Source of the DNA: Flaviaestuariibacter flavus | Lineage (GTDB): Bacteria; Bacteroidota; Bacteroidia; Chitinophagales; Chitinophagaceae | Assembly: GCF_004337505.1 (NCBI RefSeq) | Contig: NZ_SJZI01000050.1 | Location: forward strand, 294,853 to 358,852 | DNA length: 64,000 bases | Direction: 5' to 3' | Shown: positions 1-8,018 of the stretch, piece by piece | Numbering within the stretch: the first letter of the stretch is position 1 | Layout: every line of letters begins with the position of its first letter | Position numbers and translations under genes: made by a program | The notes under the pieces: model-generated | Database searches by the model: none | Told to the model about the DNA's origin: nothing | The model's input: only the letters and a program-made list of their open reading frames with translations

Positions 1-35
1 CCGCGCGGCTCCTTTTTATTTTATCGTTTGCAGCA

Positions 36-1922
36 TCAGATCATCTGAACGCTGCGCTCCACGAAGGCGGTAAGGTCGGCGCCCTTGAGCATGCCCTGCG
101 ACAGGAGCGCAAGGTCGAAGGCCTGGCGTGCCAGCTTCGTTTGCTCGTCGCCGCCGGCCTGCAGGATGCGCTCAATGAGCTTGTGGTTGGCATTTACGGC
201 CACCTTGTAGTTGTCGGGCAGCGAGCCGTAAAACTGCATGCCGCCACCACCGAGCTTCGCCATGTCTTTCATGCGGCGCATCCATTCGTCCATAGTGATG
301 GTAACGGGCAGCTCGCTGTCGCCCAGCGCTTCTACTTCTACCTGCATCGACGGGTTGCCGATGGCTTTTTCAAACACTTCCTTCACGCTTGCGCTTTGCT
401 CCTCGGTGAGGCTGTGCGTTTTGCTGTCGTCTTTTACGATCAGCTTGTCGAGCACATCGGAATCAACGCGCTTGAACGAGGTCTTTTCAAGCTTCATCTC
501 CAGGTGCTGCATGAAGTGGTTGTCGAGCGGGGCATTCATCAGCAGCACATCGTAGTCGCGCTTGCGGGCCGCCTGGATAAAGGCATCCTGGCGGTCGGCG
601 TCATTCGTATAGAGGTAAATCAGCTTGCCATCTTTATCGGTCTGGAAGTCCTTCACTTTCGCGTTGTATTCTTCCAGGGTGTAACGCTCTTTCTGCGTAT
701 TCTCGAGCAACACAAAATCTTTCGCCTTCTCATAGAACTTCTCATCGGAAAGGGCGCCGTACTTGACGAAAATGCTGATGTCATCCCACTTCTCTTCGAA
801 CGACTTGCGGTCTTTGCGGAACAGCTCCTGCAGCTTGTCGGCCACCTTCTTGGTGATGTGCGCGTTGATCTTCTTCACGTTCGAGTCGGCCTGGAGGAAG
901 GAGCGGCTCACGTTGAGCGGGATGTCGGGCGAATCGATGACACCATGAAGCAGCATCAGGAACTCGGGCACGATGTCCTTCACCTCGTCGGTGATGAATA
1001 CCTGGCGCGAGAAGAGCTTGATCTTGTTGCGCTGCAGCTCGAAGTCGTTTTTGATCTTGGGGAAGTAGAGCACGCCCGTCAGGTTGAAGGGATAGTCTAC
1101 GTTGAGGTGGATCCAGAAAAGCGGGTCTTCGGAAAGCGGGTAGAGCTCGCGGTAGAAGTTGAGGTAGTCCTCGTCTTTCAGCTCCGAGGGCGCCTTCGTC
1201 CAGATCGGGTTCGTGTTGTTGATGATATTCGGGATCTCGACCGTCTTGTAGCGCGGCTCGCCCGACTCGTCGGTGCCGTCTTCTTCCGAAGTGTTGCGGG
1301 TGCCGAACTGGATGGGCACGGGCATGAACTTGGCGTATTTGTCGAGGATGGCCTGGATGCGCGACTCCTCGAGGAATTCTTCCGACTCGGTGTTGATATA
1401 CAGGATGATGTCGGTGCCGCGCTCGGTGCGGTTGCCTTCCGTCAGCTCAAACTCCGTGGAGCCGTCGCAGATCCAGCGTGCCGGCTCGGCGCCTTCCTGG
1501 TAGCTGAGGGTCTGGATTTCCACCTTGTCGGCCACCATAAAAGCCGAGTAGAAGCCCAGGCCGAAGCGGCCGATGATCTCGTTGGCGTCGCGGGCTTCCT
1601 TGAATTTCTCCATGAATTCCGTAGCGCCCGAGAAAGCGATCTGGTTGATGTATTTCTTCACCTCTTCGGCGGTCATGCCGATGCCGCGGTCGGAGATGGT
1701 GAGGGTCCTGGCCTCCTTGTTTACCGACACCTGGATGGTGGTGTCGCCGAGCTCGCTGCCGTACTTGCCCAGGGCGGCGAGGCGGCGGATCTTCTGCGTG
1801 GCGTCGACGGCATTGCTCACCAGCTCGCGCAGGAAGATCTCGTTATCGGAGTAAAGGAATTTTTTAATGATGGGGAAGATGTTCTCGGTGTGGATCGAGA
1901 TGGTTCCTTTTTCTTGTACCAT
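36..1922 (-). CDS. htpG: Molecular chaperone HtpG (Hsp90 family)
   Basis: This 628-residue protein is the cytosolic bacterial Hsp90, an ATP-driven homodimeric chaperone; the length is typical of HtpG. The N-terminal GHKL ATPase motifs are all visible: FLRELVSNAVDA (Glu and Asn of the N box), DRGIGM, and the lid motif GRFGLGFYSAFMVA. The middle domain carries NVSRSFLQ. I start at MVQEKGTISIHTENIF because family homology begins there; an in-frame ATG 96 nt upstream (2018) would add a tail with no Hsp90 character. The gene is monocistronic and divergent from the methyltransferase at 2503, with a 580-bp repeat-filled gap between them. No Shine-Dalgarno and no clear TAnnTTTG promoter was found upstream. 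Identification is firm. Confidence 0.97.
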   Translation of the reverse strand: MVQEKGTISIHTENIFPIIKKFLYSDNEIFLRELVSNAVDATQKIRRLAALGKYGSELGDTTIQVSVNKEARTLTISDRGIGMTAEEVKKYINQIAFSGATEFMEKFKEARDANEIIGRFGLGFYSAFMVADKVEIQTLSYQEGAEPARWICDGSTEFELTEGNRTERGTDIILYINTESEEFLEESRIQAILDKYAKFMPVPIQFGTRNTSEEDGTDESGEPRYKTVEIPNIINNTNPIWTKAPSELKDEDYLNFYRELYPLSEDPLFWIHLNVDYPFNLTGVLYFPKIKNDFELQRNKIKLFSRQVFITDEVKDIVPEFLMLLHGVIDSPDIPLNVSRSFLQADSNVKKINAHITKKVADKLQELFRKDRKSFEEKWDDISIFVKYGALSDEKFYEKAKDFVLLENTQKERYTLEEYNAKVKDFQTDKDGKLIYLYTNDADRQDAFIQAARKRDYDVLLMNAPLDNHFMQHLEMKLEKTSFKRVDSDVLDKLIVKDDSKTHSLTEEQSASVKEVFEKAIGNPSMQVEVEALGDSELPVTITMDEWMRRMKDMAKLGGGGMQFYGSLPDNYKVAVNANHKLIERILQAGGDEQTKLARQAFDLALLSQGMLKGADLTAFVERSVQMI

Positions 1923-2172
1923 GGTATTCGATTCGTTTTGGATCGACCCACCTGAGCAAGGGCCATTCCAAACGCGGGCGGCTTGCCAGATTGTCAGCGG
2001 GGAAGCGGCCTGCGCCACCGGCGGCTGCGTATCCCGGAAGAAAAAGCCGCTCCCGCACGACGAAACGACCGGGGAAGGAGCGGGCCCGACAGCTTTTCTG
2101 CCCCCGATGGGTGGCGTCCGCCGGACCCTTGCGCTTTACGTTCATCCGGATGCGCGGGTAACGCGCGGAGCT

Positions 2173-2424
2173 GTCCAATCGGTATGGACAAGGCCCCGCG
2201 CCGTTCGCGGTACCGTCCAAACGGTATGGACAGCTCCGCGCGCCATTCGGGGAATAGGTGAAAGGGATCAGACGCTTTTGCGCGTTGTTCGCCCCATCGT
2301 CCAAACCCATTGGACGACGCCGCGCAAAACGCGCGGTGCGGGTTAAACCGATTGGACGCTTCCGCGCACCGTTCGCGGGGCTGTCGGAAGCGCCTGTTGA
2401 GCGCCCCGAATCGTTCGGCCGCTG
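2173..2424. repeat. 42-bp tandem repeat array of alternating palindromes
   Basis: Six consecutive units start at 2173, 2215, 2257, 2299, 2341 and 2383, exactly 42 bp apart. A good unit holds two inverted repeats: GTCCA-N7-TGGAC (2173-2189 and 2215-2231) and CCGCG-N5-CGCGG (2196-2210), with centres about 21 bp apart. Units 3 and 6 are degenerate. Because the unit is palindromic and 42 is divisible by three, both strands stay open and read as similar 14-residue repeats (pattern VQTVWTAPRAVRG), which I take as a by-product. The rest of the htpG-methyltransferase gap (1923-2172 and 2425-2502) shows nothing recognisable. Confidence 0.8.
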
Positions 2425-2502
2425 AGCCGGAGCGACGGCAGGAATTGCAACGGAATGGCGGGTGGGCTTTCGAAGAGGCAGTTAAGGGCTTTTCTTTGCG
2501 GC

Positions 2503-3129
2503 ATGGACGACATTGCGCTGCAACGGGTGGCGGTGCCCTTGGGCAACCGCAGTTTCGAGCTGCTCGTGCCCGAACCGGGCGGCGTCGAGGCGCGTTTCCG
2601 GCGGCGGCAGGAGGCGGGCGAACAGCCTGAGCTTCCCTATTGGAGCCGCATCTGGCATTCGGCCACCGCGCTCGCGGCTTTTTTGCTGCAGCGCCCCGAA
2701 CTCATCGCGGGGAAGCGGGTGCTGGAGCTTGCGGCGGGCCTCGGCCTGCCGGGGCTTGTGGCGGCGGAGGCCGCGGCTGCCGTAGTCGTGAGCGATTACC
2801 TGCCCGAGGCGGTGGACCTGCTGGAGCGCAATATCGCGTTCTCGGGAATGAAGAACGTCAGCGCGCGCCGCCTCGACTGGAACGCGCTGCCCGAAGACCT
2901 GCGGGCCGATGTGCTGCTGCTGAGCGATGTCAACTACGAGCCGGCGGCTTTCGCGCAACTGCTGGTGGTCATCAAAAAATTCCTGGGGCAAAATACAGCG
3001 GTGATCCTGGCCACTCCCCAGCGCCTTATGGCCGGGCCCTTTATCGGGCAGCTGGCACCGCTGGTGCGGGAGCGGAACGATATGCCGGTAGCCGATTCAA
3101 TTATCAGCATCTTGCTTTTGGGAAAATAG
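2503..3129 (+). CDS. Class I SAM-dependent methyltransferase (Methyltransf_16-like)
   Basis: A 208-residue protein with a Rossmann methyltransferase core. Motif I is VLELAAGLGLPGLVAA, followed by VVVSDYLPEAVDLLERN (acidic end of strand 2) and ADVLLLSDVNYE (motif IV). The preceding LPYWSRIWHSATALAAFL matches the YW/WPSA region of the Methyltransf_16 (METTL-type) family, whose known members methylate lysines of proteins; the substrate here cannot be told. I chose the ATG at 2503 because the in-frame extension to 2455 shows no family resemblance. No operon partner: the GNAT gene downstream is convergent. An alternative is a small-molecule methyltransferase. Confidence 0.8.
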   Translation: MDDIALQRVAVPLGNRSFELLVPEPGGVEARFRRRQEAGEQPELPYWSRIWHSATALAAFLLQRPELIAGKRVLELAAGLGLPGLVAAEAAAAVVVSDYLPEAVDLLERNIAFSGMKNVSARRLDWNALPEDLRADVLLLSDVNYEPAAFAQLLVVIKKFLGQNTAVILATPQRLMAGPFIGQLAPLVRERNDMPVADSIISILLLGK

Positions 3130-3274
3130 CGGCCGCAAGCGGCCCTGCTCGCGACGGCACGACGACGCGGCGGCACGACGAAAAAACGTTCTTGTGTGTC
3201 GCTGCCAGGAGACTTTATCCAAAACCTGTTGTCGGAATAAGAAAGAATAAACGTTGTGTCGTGGTGCCGTCGTG

Positions 3275-3295
3275 AAAAAGAGGGCCGGCAGGCCC
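3275..3295 (-). terminator. Rho-independent terminator of the GNAT gene
   Basis: Read on the minus strand, GGGCC-TGCC-GGCCC is followed by TCTTTTT, directly after the stop codon of the acetyltransferase at 3299. Confidence 0.7.
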
Positions 3296-3298
3296 ACT

Positions 3299-3841
3299 CT
3301 AGGTAAGCTCCCTCCGGGCGCGCCATTCGTCTTCGAGGATGCTCATTTCCAGCAGGCTCCAGTAGTGGTCTTCGTAGCGCAGTATGTCGCGCTGCACACC
3401 TTCGCGCACAAAGCCGCATTTTTCGTAGCAGCGGATGGCGCCATGGTTGAAGTCGTAAACGCCGAGGCTGATGCGGTGCAGCCCGATCTCTTCGAAGCCG
3501 ATGCGCAGCAGCGCATTGATCATGGCCGTGCAGAGCCCGCGGCCTTTTTGTGCCGCGTCGCCCACCAGCACCCGGCTGATACGGCCCGAGCGGTTCTTGC
3601 GGCTGATGCTTCCGAGCGACACATGCCCGACGGTTTTGTCGGTGACGGTATCTACCACCTTATACACCAGCGCGTCGGACTCCCCGAGGTCGTTGGTGTC
3701 GCGGATATACCACTCGAGGCTGTCTTTGGTAAGCGGGAAGCGAAACAGGGAGCCGGCCCAGTTGGTGAGCAGGTGCTCGTTGTGGATCCAGTCTATCAGT
3801 TGTTGAAAATCGTCGCGGGTGAAATATTCCAGTCTGATCAT
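3299..3841 (-). CDS. GNAT acetyltransferase (RimJ/RimL-like)
   Basis: A 180-residue single-domain acetyltransferase. The fold is read from the N-terminal MIRLEYFTRDDFQQL, central strand VGHVSLGSISRKNRSGRISR, the acetyl-CoA loop region VGDAAQKGRGLCTAMINALL, then IGLHRISLGVYDFNHGAIRCYEKCGFVREG, the hallmark C-terminal segment of RimJ/RimL-type enzymes. These transfer acetyl from acetyl-CoA to N-terminal amines of proteins or to small amines; the acceptor is not predictable. The start at 3841 is preferred since the upstream in-frame stretch to 3898 is not conserved-looking and would run into the divergent lipase gene promoter. Confidence 0.85.
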   Translation of the reverse strand: MIRLEYFTRDDFQQLIDWIHNEHLLTNWAGSLFRFPLTKDSLEWYIRDTNDLGESDALVYKVVDTVTDKTVGHVSLGSISRKNRSGRISRVLVGDAAQKGRGLCTAMINALLRIGFEEIGLHRISLGVYDFNHGAIRCYEKCGFVREGVQRDILRYEDHYWSLLEMSILEDEWRARRELT

Positions 3842-3899
3842 AGTAGTGGGTGGGGCGAATGTACTGCCAATGCACGTTACCGCCGGGGCGGACAACATT

Positions 3900-3907
3900 T
3901 ATCTTTG
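3900..3907 (+). promoter_or_regulatory. Bacteroidota -7 element TATCTTTG
   Basis: TATCTTTG matches TAnnTTTG exactly and ends only 6 nt before the lipase ATG at 3914, so the transcript would be leaderless or nearly so. No good -33 TTTG is seen 19-21 bp upstream. Confidence 0.5.
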
Positions 3908-3913
3908 GCCCCG

Positions 3914-5017
3914 ATGAAAAACACCTTCCTTTTCCTTTTCTTCTTTTTCCCGTTGTGGGTTTGCGCGCAAACCGGCCTGAAGGCCGGCTTCGATGCCGCT
4001 GAATTCGGCGATGTGCTGGCGCTCAACTTCGGGCGCTACGATAGCATCGTGAAGGCGGAGGGCCGTCCTGGCGGCTATCGCCGCATCTATACCTCGCCCG
4101 TCACGGGGCTCGACAACCGCTGGACCGCCTGGCAGCACGCCGATACCCGCACTGTTGTGATCGGGGTGCGTGGCACGGTGGGCAGCACCAAAAGCTGGCT
4201 CGCCAATATCTACTCGGTAATGCAGCCCGCTGCCGGCGTGCTTCAGCTGAACGACAGCACCCGGGTGCCTTACCGCCTGGCCGCCCGCGAAGGCGCAGCC
4301 GTGCATACCGGCTGGCTCATCGCTCTTTGCTCGATGACAGCCGATGTGGAGCGCAAGATCCGGGAGCTGTACGACAAGGGCGCCCGGCAATTCATCATCA
4401 GCGGGCACAGCCAGGGAGGCGCCATCGCCTACCTGCTGCGGGCTTATCTGTACTACCGCACACAGGAAGGCGCGCTGCCCGCCGACATTACGTATAAAAC
4501 CTACTGCAGCGCGGCGCCCAAGCCGGGCAACCTGGACTTTGCCTACGATTACGACTACATCACGCGCGGCGGCTGGTCGCATACCGTGGTCAACGCGGCG
4601 GACTGGGTGCCGGAGACCCCCCTCAGCCTGCAGCAGATCAGCGACCTTAACCCGGTGAACCCGCTGGTAAACCTGAAGGGCGCGCTGCGCCGGCAAAAGC
4701 TGCCGGTGCGGGTTTACGGCAGTATGGTGTACAACAAGCTCACGCACTCGGGGCGGAAGGCGGTGGCGAAATACCAGAAATACCTCGGCGAGCGGGTGGG
4801 AAAGGAAGTGCGTAAGGTCTTCCCGCAGTTGCAGTTGCCCGGCACCCAACCGGGGCTCGATTATATGCGCGCCGGCAGCCCGGTGGTGCTGATGCCGGAT
4901 TCGGCGTACACCGCGCGCTTCCCCTTTGATGCGGCGCACCCGCACGGCGTGTGGATCCATCATTCCTTTGAGGCCTACTATTATTTGCTGCGTAAAGACT
5001 GGGGCCACCCGGGGTGA
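3914..5017 (+). CDS. Secreted class 3 lipase-like protein
   Basis: A 367-residue alpha/beta hydrolase with an N-terminal signal peptide (MKNTFLFLFFFFPLWVCAQ). The nucleophile elbow FIISGHSQGGAIAYLLRAY is the class 3 lipase GxSxG, preceded by TVVIGVRGT (strand and oxyanion region, here VRGT in place of the usual FRGT). Candidate catalytic Asp and His are in NAADWVPETPLS and the C-terminal WIHHSFEAYYYLL. The protein probably acts in the periplasm or outside on lipid esters. The ATG at 3914 is fixed by the signal peptide. A small hydrophilic protein follows after 39 bp and may be co-transcribed. Confidence 0.85.
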   Translation: MKNTFLFLFFFFPLWVCAQTGLKAGFDAAEFGDVLALNFGRYDSIVKAEGRPGGYRRIYTSPVTGLDNRWTAWQHADTRTVVIGVRGTVGSTKSWLANIYSVMQPAAGVLQLNDSTRVPYRLAAREGAAVHTGWLIALCSMTADVERKIRELYDKGARQFIISGHSQGGAIAYLLRAYLYYRTQEGALPADITYKTYCSAAPKPGNLDFAYDYDYITRGGWSHTVVNAADWVPETPLSLQQISDLNPVNPLVNLKGALRRQKLPVRVYGSMVYNKLTHSGRKAVAKYQKYLGERVGKEVRKVFPQLQLPGTQPGLDYMRAGSPVVLMPDSAYTARFPFDAAHPHGVWIHHSFEAYYYLLRKDWGHPG

Positions 5018-5056
5018 TGGCATCATTCTTTCTCCGTTTCGGGGAAAAGCAACAAG

Positions 5057-5263
5057 ATGGAACAGAACAAAAAGGACGAGCGCCAGCAGAACCAGAAGCT
5101 CCCCGAAGACGTGCTCAATGCGTCGCAGGAACCGAACAGCATGCGCGACCCCCTGCAACAGCAGCTGGAAAAATCCGAGGGCCAGAACGGGCCGGAAGAG
5201 CGTCGTACGCTCGATAAGCTGCGCCAGGCTTATGGCGATGACGGTACTCCGCAAAAGCCCTGA
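5057..5263 (+). CDS. Small hydrophilic protein, unknown function
   Basis: A 68-residue, highly charged, Gln/Glu/Lys-rich protein without hydrophobic segments (MEQNKKDERQQNQKLPEDV...). It begins 39 bp after the lipase stop in the same direction and is followed 43 bp later by a secreted protein, so the three may form one transcript. The composition suggests a disordered cytosolic protein. No family recognised. Coding status is supported by position and a GC-rich third-position pattern judged by eye. Confidence 0.6.
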   Translation: MEQNKKDERQQNQKLPEDVLNASQEPNSMRDPLQQQLEKSEGQNGPEERRTLDKLRQAYGDDGTPQKP

Positions 5264-5306
5264 TTTTCTGGCAATGCCTTTGCCGGCTTAAGGGAAAGAA
5301 CCCGTT

Positions 5307-5837
5307 ATGAAGAAGCTGATACTGAGTGCAGGAATAATGGCGTTGCTGTGCGCGGGGGCGGCCGCCCAGGAAAAGAAAAAGGCGAAGCCGTTAAAGAGCC
5401 CGGAAAGCCCTGCCATCCGGATGGAGCATACGTCTGCCAACGCGGCGAAGGCTCCTGCCGCGGGTAGCAGCACCTATGAGATATCCGACCCCGTGGTCAA
5501 TTTTTATAACGGGCGGGTGAGCGGTGCCATCCCGGACGAGGATGTCTGGCGCCCGATCATCGGGATGCCGAAACTGCGCTACGGCGTGGCCCATGGGCGC
5601 CTGCTTTTCATGAATACGATAGGGAACAGTAATGGCGGTAATACGGGCGGTGGCGCGGTCGGCACCGGTACCAGCCCGGGTGCGGTGGGCATCAGTGGTG
5701 TTGCGCCGGGTGTTAATGGTAAGAATTTCTATGCGGGCCCGGGCATCTATGGCAACCGGGTGCGGCTCAGCGGCAGCCCCGTAACGCTGCCGCCCTCGCG
5801 CTTACGCGACCGCGACGCAGATAATCATAAGCCCTGA
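5307..5837 (+). CDS. Secreted Gly-rich protein, unknown function
   Basis: A 176-residue protein with a clear signal peptide (MKKLILSAGIMALLCAGAAAQ), a Lys-rich stretch, a middle part (YEISDPVVNFYNGRVSGAIPDEDVW) and a Gly/Asn/Thr-rich low-complexity region (about residues 105-145) before a charged tail. I do not recognise the family. Its 3' end overlaps by 13 nt the stop of a small gene on the opposite strand. It follows the 68-residue protein by 43 bp. Confidence 0.7.
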   Translation: MKKLILSAGIMALLCAGAAAQEKKKAKPLKSPESPAIRMEHTSANAAKAPAAGSSTYEISDPVVNFYNGRVSGAIPDEDVWRPIIGMPKLRYGVAHGRLLFMNTIGNSNGGNTGGGAVGTGTSPGAVGISGVAPGVNGKNFYAGPGIYGNRVRLSGSPVTLPPSRLRDRDADNHKP

Positions 5838-6025
5838 TAGTTGCCACCGGGGCCATCCTTTGAGTAGGAGGAGGGGTAATAGATGGGTTGCGCGGGCACC
5901 GTAGGCGTGCCTGCGATATTGCGGGTAATCGCTTTTTCCGTGTGCACCACCGAATGCACTACTTTAAGAGAGCTGCTCGTCACCTGGATCGCTTCATTGA
6001 TGGAGTTTACGGAAGGCTTTGTCAT
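5825..6025 (-). CDS. Small hypothetical protein, convergent
   Basis: A 66-residue protein beginning MTKPSVNSINEAIQ and ending YYPSSYSKDGPGGNYQGL. It is soluble-looking, Ser/Val/Thr-rich, with a Pro/Tyr-rich tail. It lies tail to tail with the secreted protein at 5307 and overlaps it by 13 nt. Composition resembles real protein more than a shadow frame, and no better frame exists here. An ATG two codons upstream (6031) is possible. No homology recognised. Confidence 0.45.
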   Translation of the reverse strand: MTKPSVNSINEAIQVTSSSLKVVHSVVHTEKAITRNIAGTPTVPAQPIYYPSSYSKDGPGGNYQGL

Positions 6026-6378
6026 ACACATAGAAGAGCAAAAAGCGTTCCTGCCTCATCCATACGCGCCGGAATATTTTTCAAAGGCCTGTTTCCGCAG
6101 TCCCGGCGCGAAATCCGCCCCCGGCGCCGTTTTCCATCTATCGCCGCCGCCGGGAAGTTGTGGATTATTCTCCCTAACTTTTTCCGGACGGAAACAATTG
6201 GCCCGGCGGCAGCAATTTTCCGGCGCCCCGGAAATGACGGCAACGGCACCTTAAAAAAGCGTCCGGTACTTTATTGTAGAATTACGGGCAGGCTGGTTTT
6301 TATTTACCGATGAGTCCTTGTAGGCATCATCCTTGTTTTACACTGGCAGTCATTGAATTCTTAACAAAAAACTGATCT
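6026..6378. other. Intergenic stretch without recognised features
   Basis: About 350 bp between the small minus-strand gene and the secreted protein at 6379. I see only short GC-rich inverted segments and an AT-rich part near 6340-6378 that probably holds the promoter of the downstream gene; no TAnnTTTG with a proper -33 partner was found. Confidence 0.4.
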
Positions 6379-7179
6379 ATGAAAAAGTCGATTCTTGCAC
6401 TGGTTGCCCTCTTTGGAACCGGCGCAATGTGTTGGGCGCAGGATACAACGCTGAGAACCAATACAACCAGCACCACGCTGCAAAGCTCCGGCAACTATGC
6501 CGCCTTCGGCACCGCAGCCAATGTGCCCTCCAACCTGCAAACCAATCTGCAGACCACTTACCCGAGTGCTTTCAGCCCTACCTGGGAGCAGCGCGGCGAC
6601 TGGTACCGGGCCTCGTTCAACAACATGAACCGCAACATGCAGGTGTACTACGCGCCCAATGGTGACAACTACACCGTGGCGCTGCCTGTGGTGCAGAGCT
6701 TTGTTCCCGAAGAGGTCGTGACCAAAGCGCTCAGCATGTATGGCAGCAACGTTTACTCCATTAACCGGGTTCGCGGCGCCAACGGCCTCGACAACTACCA
6801 GGTGACCATTATCGAAAATGGCATGTCGCGCTCCGAATTTATCGGTGAGGACGGTTCCTCGGTGGCCGCGGTAAATGTTTTCCGCAGCGACGTGAACGAC
6901 ATGGGTAATATGAACAACTCTTCGAGCAATGCGGCCAATGCCGAGATGAACAGCAACTCGAACATGAACAGCACCGACACGAGCGGTACGATGAACAACA
7001 GCTCGGCCACGTCGGGAACGAACAGCAATATGAGCACGCCGGTAACGGATCCCAATGTGAAGACCAAGCATAAGGTAAAGACGGATGATGGCAAGCTGAT
7101 GAAGACGAAGACCAAGAATGGCAAGACCAAGGTAAAGGGTGATGCCGTTGAAGTCAAGGCCACCGGCGGTGGTATGTAA
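6379..7179 (+). CDS. Secreted protein with Asn/Ser/Met-rich tail
   Basis: A 266-residue protein with signal peptide MKKSILALVALFGTGAMCWAQ. The ordered part (about residues 45-170) contains paired stretches such as TWEQRGDWYRASFNNMNRNMQVYY and VYSINRVRGANGLDNYQVTI, resembling the small periplasmic PepSY-like beta-lactamase-inhibitor fold common in Bacteroidota, but I cannot confirm it. Residues 172-230 are an Asn/Ser/Met/Thr low-complexity linker, followed by a basic Lys/Thr tail. A good terminator follows. Function unknown. Confidence 0.75.
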   Translation: MKKSILALVALFGTGAMCWAQDTTLRTNTTSTTLQSSGNYAAFGTAANVPSNLQTNLQTTYPSAFSPTWEQRGDWYRASFNNMNRNMQVYYAPNGDNYTVALPVVQSFVPEEVVTKALSMYGSNVYSINRVRGANGLDNYQVTIIENGMSRSEFIGEDGSSVAAVNVFRSDVNDMGNMNNSSSNAANAEMNSNSNMNSTDTSGTMNNSSATSGTNSNMSTPVTDPNVKTKHKVKTDDGKLMKTKTKNGKTKVKGDAVEVKATGGGM

Positions 7180-7206
7180 AGAAGGCAGGAGTTAGGCATA
7201 CATAGA

Positions 7207-7243
7207 CAAAAGCGCCTTGGGGTTTTCCCGGGCGCTTTTGCTT
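7207..7243 (+). terminator. Rho-independent terminator
   Basis: CAAAAGCGCC and GGCGCTTTTG form a 10-bp stem around a 14-nt loop, ending in a T-rich run. It lies 27 bp after the stop of the 6379 gene. Confidence 0.8.
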
Positions 7244-7286
7244 TTAATGTGGTACGCGCCTTGCATCAGCTAGGAAAAATAGCTAA

Positions 7287-7424
7287 ATGAAAAACATGCT
7301 GATCGCCGCAGGGCTCGTGGGAGCCGCCATTGCAGGACTCCTCCTGATGACACAGGGCAACCGCCTGGCCGCCTCCCGGAACAATAAGCTGGTAACCGCC
7401 CGCGGCAGCCACGCCATGGGCTAA
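7287..7424 (+). CDS. 45-residue membrane peptide
   Basis: A short reading frame starting ATGAAAAACATGCTGATC and ending GCCATGGGCTAA. The product has one hydrophobic helix (MLIAAGLVGAAIAGLLLM, residues 4-21) followed by a short basic tail (NRLAASRNNK). It sits between a terminator and the hypothetical gene at 7443, 18 bp upstream of the latter, so it may be its operon partner. The clean TM-plus-basic-tail design argues for a real small membrane protein; no homology known to me. Confidence 0.55.
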   Translation: MKNMLIAAGLVGAAIAGLLLMTQGNRLAASRNNKLVTARGSHAMG

Positions 7425-7442
7425 TATAAAAAATCACCACAC

Positions 7443-8018
7443 ATGCATTACCTCTACGAGCGCCGGCTGAATATGCTGGAGATTGCGATACACGAGCTCA
7501 AAGACGAGCAGCTGGCCGACTTCGGTCTTCCTGACCAGCTTTTGAAGGAATATTCCATCACGGTGCCCGACATCGACCGCGAAAAGCTGAAAGAAGACTA
7601 CCACGAAAAAGACCTCGCGCCCGGCGAAGGGCCCGAGGACTTTCGCCTGCGTAAGAAAACGAAGGCGTACTACTATACGGCCAGGGCCGGATTTCTTTTC
7701 GATGAGTTCGTGGAAGACCTGCTGCCGATGCGTACCTGCATGGAAGGTCTTTCGATCGCGAAGAACGGGCTGACGTATACTGAATGGAGCCATGAGCCGC
7801 TGGGTAAGGATGTACCCGATAAGCAACGCCTTCGCGCCAATGCGGAAAAAGCATTTTCCGATGTGCAGCTCACCCTCGATGAGTTTGCCGCCAACTCGGC
7901 TGAATTCAACCAGCTGATTTTGCCGGTGGCCATCCAGGAAAAAATCCAGGCCGAGCGCCTCTTTCGCTTTGAGGTACAGGCGCTCAAAGCAGAAGGCCGG
8001 CCCGTTTATTCGGCCTGA
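7443..8018 (+). CDS. Conserved-looking hypothetical protein
   Basis: A 191-residue soluble protein, rich in Glu/Lys/Leu and probably helical, with no signal peptide (MHYLYERRLNMLEIAIHELKDEQL...). No catalytic motif is apparent. Its end overlaps the stop of the convergent histidine kinase gene by 13 nt. It probably forms a unit with the 45-residue peptide upstream. Function unknown. Confidence 0.7.
   Translation: MHYLYERRLNMLEIAIHELKDEQLADFGLPDQLLKEYSITVPDIDREKLKEDYHEKDLAPGEGPEDFRLRKKTKAYYYTARAGFLFDEFVEDLLPMRTCMEGLSIAKNGLTYTEWSHEPLGKDVPDKQRLRANAEKAFSDVQLTLDEFAANSAEFNQLILPVAIQEKIQAERLFRFEVQALKAEGRPVYSA

Noticed and set aside
141-1955. A 604-codon open frame on the plus strand opposite htpG
   Set aside because: It mirrors htpG codons; high GC leaves the antisense frame open, and the translation has no family motifs while the minus strand is clearly Hsp90.
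1864-2346. Overlapping frames on both strands through the 42-bp array, read as 14-residue repeats
   Set aside because: The unit is palindromic and divisible by three, which alone explains similar peptides on both strands; no start signal or partner domain.
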